A stretch of 5,721 nt of DNA from an uncultured bacterium (GCA_905214225.1 CAJMLL010000064.1:1-5721), one strand, 5' to 3'. Positions 1-5,693 are shown, numbered from the stretch's first letter. A program made the numbers and translations. The notes: generated by a model not told the origin, from the letters alone.

Positions 1-672
1 GACAGTATTAAACGCTCTGATAAATTCCTGCAAATTACGGCACAGATACAACAAGGGGAGAATTCCCAGGCCGCCTCCCATGACCAGAATTTTTTTCTTC
101 CATGGAGCCGGGGCCTCATGATGAATCTTTTCAAAACATGGATTCACCGGGATTCCTCCGACGTAAATGGATCTCGGGCTGACTCCTGCCTTTTTCAGTG
201 TGTTCGCGGTATATTCACTTCCCACCAGATAAGCATCGGTGTAATCGGCGATCCACTCCGGATATGCCCCGATGTCCGTAATGCAGGTGATAAAAGGAAT
301 CCTGCTGTGGAAATACTTTTTATATGAGCTGACATATTTAGATGTCATCAGCCAGGTAGAAATAATCAGATCCGGGTTATACTGTGCGATCAGCTGATAA
401 ATCGGCAGACCGTGGCGGACCTGCGTTCTCCATGGAAACCTGCAGGTTAAGGTATCAACCTTTGCCAGGGTATTGTAAATCTCCGGACGGGAATTTACCA
501 GATAATTAAAACCGGTGTAAATGACCGGATAGGTATGCGGATATATATACGGCATCAGGTCAACGACAGCCACCTCTGCCTGCGGATACTGCTGCAGAAT
601 CTGCATCCGGACAGCATTTGCCGCAGAGATATGCCCGTTTCCAAATTTAGCCGTCAGTATGAGAATTTTCAT
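1..672 (-). CDS. MGDG-synthase/UgtP-type glycosyltransferase, N-terminal part (truncated by window edge)
   Basis: An uninterrupted minus-strand frame of 224 codons begins at the ATG complementary to 670-672 and runs off the left edge. The start has a Shine-Dalgarno-like AAAGGGG about eight bases upstream. Residues 11-18 read GNGHISAA, close to the glycine-rich GxGHxxAA loop of the MGDG synthase N-terminal domain. TDIGAYPEWI at 132-141 and GGIPV at 172-176 are also typical of that domain. ILVMGGGLG at 195-203 opens the C-terminal nucleotide-sugar-binding half (glycosyltransferase family 28), most of which lies outside the window. Family members are roughly 370-400 residues, so about 150 are missing. 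They transfer glucose or galactose from a UDP-sugar to diacylglycerol at the inner face of the membrane, making glycolipid and lipoteichoic acid anchors. The exact sugar and acceptor cannot be told from this half. It is divergent from the protease gene at 892. Confidence 0.88.
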   Translation of the reverse strand, partial: MKILILTAKFGNGHISAANAVRMQILQQYPQAEVAVVDLMPYIYPHTYPVIYTGFNYLVNSRPEIYNTLAKVDTLTCRFPWRTQVRHGLPIYQLIAQYNPDLIISTWLMTSKYVSSYKKYFHSRIPFITCITDIGAYPEWIADYTDAYLVGSEYTANTLKKAGVSPRSIYVGGIPVNPCFEKIHHEAPAPWKKKILVMGGGLGILPLLYLCRNLQEFIRAFNTV

Positions 673-699
673 GTCTGTTTCCCCTTTCTCCAGGGAACT

Positions 700-705
700 A
701 TGATA
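700..705 (-). promoter_or_regulatory. Candidate -10 element for the glycosyltransferase gene
   Basis: On the minus strand this reads TATCAT, five of six matches to the sigma-A -10 consensus. It lies 27 bases upstream of the start codon at 672, which would give a short leader. No convincing -35 hexamer sits 16-18 bases further upstream, so this is a weak call. Confidence 0.25.
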
Positions 706-813
706 GAGGAGAAACCTTAACATATCCTTAAACAGAGATTAAATCGGGTTAAAACCTGCGTAAAGATTGCGTGTGGAATGTGTCGGAGCGGTGATGAGGA
801 GAGAATAATAAAC

Positions 814-842
814 TTGAATCTCTACACGTGAAGTGTTACCAT
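814..842 (+). promoter_or_regulatory. Weak sigma-A-like promoter candidate before the PrsW-family gene
   Basis: TTGAAT at 814-819 and TACCAT at 837-842 are separated by 17 bases, and each matches four of six consensus positions. Transcription would start near 849, leaving a leader of about 40 bases. Nothing better was seen in the 219-base divergent gap. Confidence 0.25.
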
Positions 843-891
843 GGACGCAATTTGTTAGAACTGTTTAATCGGGGGGAGATGAATAACCAAA

Positions 892-1815
892 ATGGATTCA
901 TTAATCGATGTTGATCTGAATAACCGGAGCCGCGTCTGGTGGGTAAGTTTGTTTCTTTTTTTTACGATGTTCCTGATAGGGATGTTTCAGGAACTATACG
1001 ACATGTTTCTGACTTTCCCGAAACATACGAGTAACCTGGCAGCCAGATATTATATGATGCTGGTGTGTTTTGCTCTTCTGCTGACATATTTCATACCGTT
1101 TGTGCTGTTCATACGTTATACCTGCAGAAGGCTTGATATTTCCGGACATCTGCCGCTGCTGGCCTTTTTCTCCGGATGGTTTATTCCGGGCTGGCTTGCC
1201 GGCAGCCTTAATGATCGTGCAGATCGATTGCTGAAGCTGATGATTTCGCCGCATTTCGATAAGGTTTGGGGTGATGCTGCAGAAGCGCCGATTGTTGAGG
1301 AAACGCTGAAGGTCCTGGTTGTGGTCTGGCTTCTCTATATCTTAGGGCGGTATCTGAAAAAGGATTTCCTGGTCGCCGGAATGGCCGTGGGGATGGGCTT
1401 TCAGATCGGTGAAGACTTTTCCTACATCGAGGACCGTATCACCGGAAGCTTTCTCCAGTATTCTACGGCAATTGGATATACGATCGATGACCGCATTTCA
1501 TGGAGCCTTCCGTCTCACTGGATGTACACCGCCCTGGTGGCAGTCGGTGTATATTACATTTTCTTTGGGCGAAAAAAGGAGCAAGGTGCGCATGCAGTTC
1601 GAAATGGCATCTTACTGATCCTTCTCGCACTGCTAGAACATGCCTACTGCGACTCGCCGTTTCCGAACATGTTGTTACCAGATGCTGCAACGGACGCAGT
1701 TATGCTGCTGGCGTTCTATGTGATATACGTAAAAGCCGTGCAGGAGCAGAAGAAATTGAAATCAATCACAATCAGGGAAAGGAAGGCAAGGCAGAACGGT
1801 GAACGGGTGGAGTAA
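892..1815 (+). CDS. PrsW-family intramembrane metalloprotease
   Basis: This 307-residue, strongly hydrophobic protein has about eight likely membrane segments, near residues 16-32, 55-75, 86-104, 139-152, 159-176, 210-226, 238-252 and 265-281. All three PrsW signature motifs are present: EETLK (EExxK) at 136-140, FQIGE (FxxxE) at 170-174 and HAYCD (HxxxD) at 250-254. A further conserved-looking histidine is H209. These residues form the presumed active site within the membrane. In Bacillus subtilis, PrsW makes the first cut in the anti-sigma factor RsiW and so releases SigW. No sigma or anti-sigma gene is next to this one, so its substrate is unknown. The protein is longer than B. subtilis PrsW (about 220 residues) and ends in a charged, mostly basic tail (282-307). 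The start has a G-rich Shine-Dalgarno site at 871-878 with a long spacing of 13 bases. An ATG at 879 is in another frame and stops after 11 codons. Confidence 0.88.
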   Translation: MDSLIDVDLNNRSRVWWVSLFLFFTMFLIGMFQELYDMFLTFPKHTSNLAARYYMMLVCFALLLTYFIPFVLFIRYTCRRLDISGHLPLLAFFSGWFIPGWLAGSLNDRADRLLKLMISPHFDKVWGDAAEAPIVEETLKVLVVVWLLYILGRYLKKDFLVAGMAVGMGFQIGEDFSYIEDRITGSFLQYSTAIGYTIDDRISWSLPSHWMYTALVAVGVYYIFFGRKKEQGAHAVRNGILLILLALLEHAYCDSPFPNMLLPDAATDAVMLLAFYVIYVKAVQEQKKLKSITIRERKARQNGERVE

Positions 1816-1869
1816 GAATCCCAGGTGAGCGTATTGTCCATGAGATGCATCAATAATGAACCGTCTCCC

Positions 1870-1903
1870 GTTCTCAAATCGTTGAATTCGCGGAAATGAG
1901 AAC
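1870..1903. repeat. 7-bp inverted repeat between the protease and Nudix genes
   Basis: GTTCTCA at 1870-1876 and TGAGAAC at 1897-1903 are perfect inverted arms separated by 20 bases. A run of seven T follows at 1918-1924, 14 bases after the second arm. That is too far for a standard intrinsic terminator, so it could be a poor terminator, an operator or chance. Confidence 0.3.
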
Positions 1904-2010
1904 ACAAAAGGAGTTCGTTTTTTTCTATTTTGAAATCAGCTGTTTTCAGGAATTTGGAAACAGAAAAGTTGAAAGTGCGGTTGAGATTAGGTGCAGACAA
2001 CCGTGGCAGA

Positions 2011-2019
2011 TGATACAAT
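2011..2019 (+). promoter_or_regulatory. Extended -10 promoter for the Nudix gene
   Basis: TGATACAAT combines a TGn extension with TACAAT, five of six matches to the -10 consensus. Only a poor -35 (TGCAGA at 1992-1997, spacer 16) is visible, as expected for an extended -10 promoter. Transcription would begin near 2026, about 30 bases before the start codon. Confidence 0.5.
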
Positions 2020-2045
2020 AGTTTCATTAAGAAGTACGCAGAATT

Positions 2046-2052
2046 GAGGTGG
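2046..2052 (+). promoter_or_regulatory. Ribosome binding site that selects the ATG at 2057
   Basis: GAGGTGG ends four bases before the ATG at 2057 but only one base before the in-frame GTG at 2054. The spacing favours the ATG, which makes the Nudix protein one residue shorter than the longest reading frame. Confidence 0.65.
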
Positions 2053-2056
2053 AGTG

Positions 2057-2587
2057 ATGAAATATTGTATAGAATGCGGAAGTCCGCTGGAACTCCGGAC
2101 GATTCCGGATGAAGGGCCGGTTCCTTACTGCCCGGCGTGCAGAGCTTTCCGCTTTCCGAAATTTAATGTTAACTGCAGCATGATTGTCATGAATCCGGAG
2201 CGTGACCGGATTGCGCTGATTAAGCAGTACGGCGGGGAGGAGTATATTCTGGCTGCCGGTTATGTCCGCAAGGGTGAAGATGCGGAAGACACGGCAGCGC
2301 GGGAAGTGTATGAAGAACTCGGGGTTCGGGTGATGGAAATGAAATTCAATCGGACGCACTATTTTCCGCCGTCAAATACGTTGATGGTAAATTTTACGGT
2401 TACGGTGGAGAGTGAGGATCTGCATCCGAATGAAGAGGTGGATTCTTATCAGTGGTTCAGCCTTGAAGAGGCCCGTGTGAACATCAAGAAGGGCGGTCTG
2501 GCGCAGATTTTCTTGAACGGATATCTGGACGGACTGAAGGAAACCGAGTACCGCTTCCCGGACGCGGAAGAGATGAAACTGGTGTAA
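2057..2587 (+). CDS. Nudix hydrolase with N-terminal zinc ribbon (NudC-like)
   Basis: The protein is 176 residues. Two CxxC pairs, C4/C7 and C25/C28, form a likely zinc ribbon. A perfect Nudix box (GX5EX7REUXEEXGU) spans 68-90, with G68, E74, the REVYEE run at 82-87 and G89; its glutamates bind the catalytic metal. After the box, HYFPPSNTLM at about 100-109 resembles the SQPWPFPxS motif that marks NudC-type NADH/NAD diphosphatases, but is not identical. NudC enzymes split NAD(H) into NMN(H) and AMP, and some remove NAD caps from RNA. At 176 residues this lacks the N-terminal extension of E. coli NudC (about 257 residues). The substrate is therefore uncertain, with NADH, ADP-ribose and another nucleoside diphosphate derivative all possible. 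It appears to be a single-gene unit ending at the terminator at 2675. Confidence 0.88.
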   Translation: MKYCIECGSPLELRTIPDEGPVPYCPACRAFRFPKFNVNCSMIVMNPERDRIALIKQYGGEEYILAAGYVRKGEDAEDTAAREVYEELGVRVMEMKFNRTHYFPPSNTLMVNFTVTVESEDLHPNEEVDSYQWFSLEEARVNIKKGGLAQIFLNGYLDGLKETEYRFPDAEEMKLV

Positions 2588-2674
2588 ACTCCGATCGCCT
2601 GCAGGACGGCCTGTTTGTAAAGGGGTCATCTCCCGGGCAGATTTCTGTATGTTTATCGTTATTATCGTTGTTAT

Positions 2675-2707
2675 AAAACCCGCCGCGTCTGGAGCGCGGC
2701 GGGTTTT
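2675..2707. terminator. Strong bidirectional intrinsic terminator
   Basis: A perfect 13-bp stem (2675-2687 with 2695-2707) encloses a seven-base loop. It has a GC-rich core flanked by A4 and T4, so both strands read hairpin followed by T. It lies between the convergent Nudix and XRE-Uma2 genes and can stop both transcripts. Confidence 0.9.
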
Positions 2708-2731
2708 GCCTGCAGAGATGATTCTGCAGGC
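2708..2731. repeat. Second hairpin next to the bidirectional terminator
   Basis: GCCTGCAGA at 2708-2716 pairs perfectly with TCTGCAGGC at 2723-2731 around a six-base loop. It starts one base after the terminator stem. Neither side has a real T tract, so it probably supports termination or protects the 3' end of the minus-strand transcript. Confidence 0.6.
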
Positions 2732-2764
2732 GGATTTATAAGGATATCCGTTCAGCGATGAAAG

Positions 2765-3667
2765 CTATTCTTCGTTTTCCGTCTGGTATTTTTTCATTTC
2801 ATTCAGCTCTTCATGAATCGGCCGGAAGTCGATCATGCAGTCTCCTCCGGAAATAGCAACTGGAATCTGATCATCAAAAGTATAGTAATCCGGGAAATTT
2901 TCGCTGGAAAAATCAAACACGGTTACCATTTCTTTTTCCGGATCAGCCATCCAGTATTCCCGGACACCGGCGTTCATGTACTTATCTAGTTTTTTGATCA
3001 TGTCTTTCCGGCGGGTGGAAGGGGAAAGTACTTCCAGCACAAAATCCGGAGCGCCGTAAATTCTCTTGATCGTATTCTTTTTCTGGTCGCAGAGAATGAT
3101 GACATCCGGCTGCACCATGGTCCGGTCATCCTGATCCAGTTGTACATCCAAGGGGGAAATGCCTGGAGTGCAGTTTTTATGTTCATGACTATCCATAAAG
3201 TTAATCAATTGAACATATACGCGGCCAGCAATAATCTGATGCAGGAAGGTCGGCGCGGACATATCATAAAATACGCCGTCGATCAGTTCCACCCGGACAT
3301 CGTCAGGCAGAGCTTCATAGTCGGAAACCGTGTAACTTCCCTGGCGGGGCCAGCGGGGACTGGCTCCTTGTCTTTCATAAGCGATGGATTTTTCACATAC
3401 ATCCGAAGAAGAACCGGGACGGTCCTTTTCGCCAGACATACTATAAGGCCGGTCTGCAGCGGAAGGGATGCTGGCTGGGCGGTCTTCTATTTTCAGGCCG
3501 TTTTCAATGGCAGCGGTCAGCTTATCCAGGGTGCTGCGTCTCGGATATTTTGTGGCGCCTCCGAGGGCTTTCTGCACGGTACCCAGCGGGACATCTGCGC
3601 GGTCAGCGAGCTCCTGATTCGTCCATCCGAGAAGCTGTTTCTGTTTTCTGATCTCTTCGATATTCAT
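2765..3667 (-). CDS. XRE-type HTH fused to Uma2-family (DUF820) PD-(D/E)XK nuclease-like protein
   Basis: The protein has 300 residues in three parts. Residues 1-58 resemble an XRE/Cro helix-turn-helix: TNQELADRADVPLGTVQKAL at 16-35 fits the two DNA-binding helices. Residues 59-110 are a polar linker in which DRP recurs at 62, 72 and 82. Residues 112-290 match the Uma2 fold, starting YTVSDYEALP, then ELIDG at 127-131, QPDV at 186-189, the hallmark LEVLSPSTR at 211-219 and GVREYWMADP at 234-243. E127, D188 and E212 are the likely metal-binding positions of the PD-(D/E)XK core, with K225 or K226 nearby. Uma2 proteins are predicted endonucleases of unknown biological role, common in cyanobacteria and some Firmicutes. 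The HTH may direct the nuclease to DNA or autoregulate the gene. The start has AAAGGAGA six bases upstream (3674-3681, minus strand). It stands alone between the terminator and the ric promoter. Confidence 0.85.
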   Translation of the reverse strand: MNIEEIRKQKQLLGWTNQELADRADVPLGTVQKALGGATKYPRRSTLDKLTAAIENGLKIEDRPASIPSAADRPYSMSGEKDRPGSSSDVCEKSIAYERQGASPRWPRQGSYTVSDYEALPDDVRVELIDGVFYDMSAPTFLHQIIAGRVYVQLINFMDSHEHKNCTPGISPLDVQLDQDDRTMVQPDVIILCDQKKNTIKRIYGAPDFVLEVLSPSTRRKDMIKKLDKYMNAGVREYWMADPEKEMVTVFDFSSENFPDYYTFDDQIPVAISGGDCMIDFRPIHEELNEMKKYQTENEE

Positions 3668-3904
3668 AGCGGGTCTCCTTTCTGTGCGGACTGGTTTATG
3701 CTGCGGATCATCCTCTGTCGCCGTTATAGTTGGGCTCTTGGACAGGTGGCTTTTGTCAATTCTATTGTAACCGATGTAAATCCAAGAAGCAGCCGTTAAA
3801 ACCGAAATAAGATATAAATAAAACCGTTATGATTCGGCCAGGATGTCAGGAATGTTAAAGTGCGGGAGAAATATTCTTGAAATCCCACAGTTTTTCTGCG
3901 AAAA

Positions 3905-3918
3905 TTGATTGTAATCAA
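3905..3918. promoter_or_regulatory. Perfect FNR box (TTGAT-N4-ATCAA)
   Basis: The sequence TTGATTGTAATCAA is an exact match to the FNR consensus and a perfect palindrome outside its four-base centre. Its centre (3911.5) lies 41.5 bases before the transcription start predicted from the -10 element, the class II activation position where the regulator contacts RNA polymerase directly. It covers the region where a -35 would be, and no -35 match is present, as expected for an activator-dependent promoter. The likely ligand is the Crp/Fnr protein encoded at 4787-5521. Confidence 0.85.
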
Positions 3919-3926
3919 GTTTTCTC

Positions 3927-3964
3927 TTCCTGACCCGGCATATAATGATCTCAGAAATCAGGAA
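3927..3964. repeat. Inverted repeat flanking the ric -10 element
   Basis: TTCCTGA at 3927-3933 and TCAGGAA at 3958-3964 are perfect inverted 7-bp arms separated by 24 bases and centred on the -10 element. Arm centres are 31 bases apart, about three helical turns. This could be a repressor site, but the same heptamer also occurs elsewhere in the window, including coding DNA. Confidence 0.3.
3941..3946 (+). promoter_or_regulatory. Consensus -10 element of the ric operon
   Basis: TATAAT is an exact sigma-A -10. The predicted start is near 3953, giving a leader of about 55 bases. The usual -35 region (3918-3923) is a non-matching AGTTTT, so the promoter probably depends on the factor bound at 3905-3918. 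Confidence 0.8.
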
Positions 3965-3994
3965 AACAACTGAAACGACAGAGATATAGATGTT

Positions 3995-4001
3995 GGAGGA
4001 G
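3995..4001 (+). promoter_or_regulatory. Ribosome binding site that sets the ric start at 4008
   Basis: GGAGGAG lies six bases before the ATG at 4008, an ideal arrangement. An in-frame ATG at 3990 would put this site inside the coding sequence and has no purine-rich site at useful spacing, so it was not chosen. Confidence 0.85.
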
Positions 4002-4007
4002 AGAAAG

Positions 4008-4739
4008 ATGAGTGTAAAAATCAATGGAATAATGACACTGGCCGATGTTGTAAAGGAATATCCGCAGACGATTCCGTATCTGAACGAGCTGCATCTCGAT
4101 TACTGCTGCGGCGGTCACAGCCCGATCAGCACGACGGTAAGGGAGAACAATCTGGACGAGGCAGAGCTGCTGGGAAAGCTGAATGAGCTGGCAGAGAAGG
4201 CGCCGCAGAACAAGAATTCCGCTGAGGATATCGAGCGCTTTGAGAAGCTCAGTGTTCATGAGATGCTGGACGATCTGGAGGAGACGCACCATGTCACGGA
4301 CCGCCGTCTGATGAAGGACGCGGAGGACAGCCTGAATAAGATTCTGATTGCGCACTATCCGCATCACGGTGAGATGCTGACCGAGCTGCACCATAAGTTT
4401 GCGCTGCTGAAGGCGGATCTGGAGGAGCATTTCGCGAAAGAGGAGCGTTACACCTTCCCGATTATGCGTGCCAATCCGGAGCCGGATGCGGAGCAGGTAC
4501 AGCTGGTAAAGGATCTCGAGGACGAGCACACGGCAGCGGGCGATGTGATCAAGGAGATTCAGGAGCTCACGGAGAACTTCACCCTGCCGGCTGACGCATG
4601 CCCGACCTTCGCACATACCTATGCCGTTCTGCAGGATCTGTTTAACGACATTTTCATCCATATCTTCAAGGAAAACTCCGTCACTTTCCCGGAGTACTAT
4701 GAGAAAGCGTCCAATGCAGGAGCGTGCAGCATCAGATAG
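4008..4739 (+). CDS. ric: RIC family di-iron iron-sulfur cluster repair protein (ScdA/YtfE/DnrN)
   Basis: This 243-residue protein is full length for the family. Residues 5-60 form the ScdA N-terminal domain (DUF542), with the hallmark DYCCGG at 31-36. Residues 80-235 form a hemerythrin-like four-helix bundle. H94 or H95, H129, H141, E145, H174, H218 and E222 are suitable di-iron ligands; the 141/145/174/218/222 set keeps nearly the same spacing as H129/E133/H160/H204/E208 of E. coli YtfE. RIC proteins are cytoplasmic and restore Fe-S clusters damaged by nitric oxide or oxidants, probably by supplying iron, and may also handle NO directly. The gene is first in an operon with the Crp/Fnr gene 47 bases downstream, under the FNR-box promoter. 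Glutamate codons are almost all GAG, a sharper bias than in neighbouring genes, consistent with high expression. Confidence 0.93.
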   Translation: MSVKINGIMTLADVVKEYPQTIPYLNELHLDYCCGGHSPISTTVRENNLDEAELLGKLNELAEKAPQNKNSAEDIERFEKLSVHEMLDDLEETHHVTDRRLMKDAEDSLNKILIAHYPHHGEMLTELHHKFALLKADLEEHFAKEERYTFPIMRANPEPDAEQVQLVKDLEDEHTAAGDVIKEIQELTENFTLPADACPTFAHTYAVLQDLFNDIFIHIFKENSVTFPEYYEKASNAGACSIR

Positions 4740-4786
4740 ATCGGCAGGAATTTCTGCGGTCAGCGCCGGTGTGAAGAGGATGGCAT

Positions 4787-5521
4787 ATGGACGACAAAAC
4801 AAGAACGGATAACGATTACAGCAAGGAAGCAGCTGCAGCTGCGGTTCCCGCGATGTGTTCAAGCTGCGACGGGAACTGTCTGGACGATGTGGAGTTTCTG
4901 ATGGGTCTTAATCCGCAGGACAGACTCCTCATCATGCAGGGCGCTGTCCGCCGCACATACGAAAAAGACCGGATCATTTTCCATGAAGGTGATCCGGTTG
5001 ACGCGCTTTTTGTGATTCACAGCGGGAAGGTGAAACTCAGTTCCTGGGATGCAGAGGGGCGGGAGAAAATCGTCGGCATTTTTACCGGCGGAGATACCAT
5101 CTGGGAAGGATTTTTTCTGAAAGACAGTCATTATTCCTTCTCCGGTACTTGCATCACGCCGGCAGATATCTGCCGGATACACCGCTCCGACCTGGAGGCC
5201 GTCATTCAGGATCCTGCTGTCTCTCTCCGGGTGATCGGATTTCTCAGCCAGAGACTTCATGAAACTAACGAGAATATCTCACTGTTGAACATAAGGTCTC
5301 CAAAAGCACGGCTGGCGGCATTTCTGATGCACCGCTGCATGTATATCGACAGCGATACCGTTACCCTCCGCCTGGACGATATCGCCTCCAGCATCAATCT
5401 CCGTCCGGAAACCGTCAGCCGGAAACTGAAGGAGCTGGAAAAGAGCGGGCTGGTGGAAAAAACCGGGCAGAGCGGCATCCGGGTTATCGATATGGAAGGG
5501 CTGCGGGAGGAGACGGAGTAG
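4787..5521 (+). CDS. Crp/Fnr-family transcriptional regulator with N-terminal cysteine cluster
   Basis: The protein has 244 residues. An N-terminal segment carries C24, C27 and C31 (CX2CX3C). A cyclic-nucleotide-binding-type sensor domain spans about 40-150 and includes FHEGD at 65-69, FVIHSGKVKL at 75-84 and C122. A long dimerisation helix (about 140-168) leads to a winged helix at 170-240. The recognition helix reads RPETVSR at 206-212; E208, S211 and R212 match the ExxSR pattern by which FNR reads TTGAT half-sites. Three N-terminal cysteines plus C122 recall the four ligands of the oxygen-sensing [4Fe-4S] cluster in E. coli FNR (C20, C23, C29, C122), although spacing differs. It likely senses oxygen or NO and activates its own operon through the perfect box at 3905. 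The start has AGAGGA six bases upstream. C129 and C184 are further cysteines. A thiol or heme sensor is also possible. Confidence 0.9.
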   Translation: MDDKTRTDNDYSKEAAAAAVPAMCSSCDGNCLDDVEFLMGLNPQDRLLIMQGAVRRTYEKDRIIFHEGDPVDALFVIHSGKVKLSSWDAEGREKIVGIFTGGDTIWEGFFLKDSHYSFSGTCITPADICRIHRSDLEAVIQDPAVSLRVIGFLSQRLHETNENISLLNIRSPKARLAAFLMHRCMYIDSDTVTLRLDDIASSINLRPETVSRKLKELEKSGLVEKTGQSGIRVIDMEGLREETE

Positions 5522-5562
5522 GCCGTCGAATAAAAGATGTGGTTTGAATTTCATTACGTTGT

Positions 5563-5568
5563 TATAAT
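5563..5568 (+). promoter_or_regulatory. Orphan consensus -10 after the Crp/Fnr gene
   Basis: TATAAT is exact, but the -35 position (TGGTTT at 5540-5545, spacer 17) matches only about three of six. Transcription would start near 5575, only about 30 bases before the terminator hairpin, so either a very short RNA is made or the match is chance. Confidence 0.3.
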
Positions 5569-5603
5569 AGAAACAGGCAAATGAGATTAGTGCCAGTGAA
5601 TAC

Positions 5604-5640
5604 AAACATCCCCCGAAGCGGCAGCTTCGAGGGATGTTTT
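5604..5640 (+). terminator. Intrinsic terminator of the ric-regulator operon
   Basis: A 16-bp stem with one C-A mismatch (5604-5619 with 5624-5639) closes a GGCA tetraloop and runs into TTTTATT. It lies about 80 bases after the regulator stop codon. The complementary strand ends in TTTGTATT, so it may also stop a transcript from the right. Confidence 0.88.
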
Positions 5641-5693
5641 ATTGTCTGCCCGTTAGACGACAACAAGGTTCCCGGGCACCCACCCGACGCTTC

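Larger units (their letters stand above)
3668..4007. other. Divergent intergenic region between XRE-Uma2 and ric
   Basis: This 340-base gap carries no supported gene. Its right third holds the FNR box, -10 element and leader of the ric operon. The middle (3791-3835) is AT-rich. CCGTTA occurs three times, at 3721, 3793 and 3824. For the minus-strand gene only a TACAAT-like -10 (complement of 3764-3769) is visible, without a matching -35, so its promoter is not firmly placed. Longer frames crossing the gap are antisense shadows of the flanking genes. Confidence 0.6.

Noticed and set aside
879..914. Eleven-codon frame overlapping the start of the protease gene
   Set aside because: The purine-rich site abuts its ATG with no spacing, and nothing suggests a leader peptide.
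1940..1963. Eight-base hairpin (CTGTTTTC with GGAAACAG) as a terminator of the protease gene
   Set aside because: It is AT-rich, contains a G-U pair and is not followed by a T tract on either strand.
3755..3760. TTGACA on the minus strand as a -35 for XRE-Uma2
   Set aside because: The nearest -10-like hexamer (TATAAC, complement of 3723-3728) is 26 bases away, too far for a sigma-A promoter.
3140..3799. Plus-strand open frame of 219 codons
   Set aside because: It is antisense to the well-supported XRE-Uma2 gene, shows no family features and ends in the ric upstream region.
3990..4007. Upstream in-frame ATG for ric
   Set aside because: Using it would place the strong GGAGGAG site inside the gene, and the ATG itself has no suitable ribosome binding site.
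3951..4862. Minus-strand open frame of 303 codons antisense to ric
   Set aside because: It lies entirely opposite ric and the start of the regulator gene, has no ribosome binding site or recognisable domain, and is explained by the GAG/CTG-rich codons of ric read in reverse.
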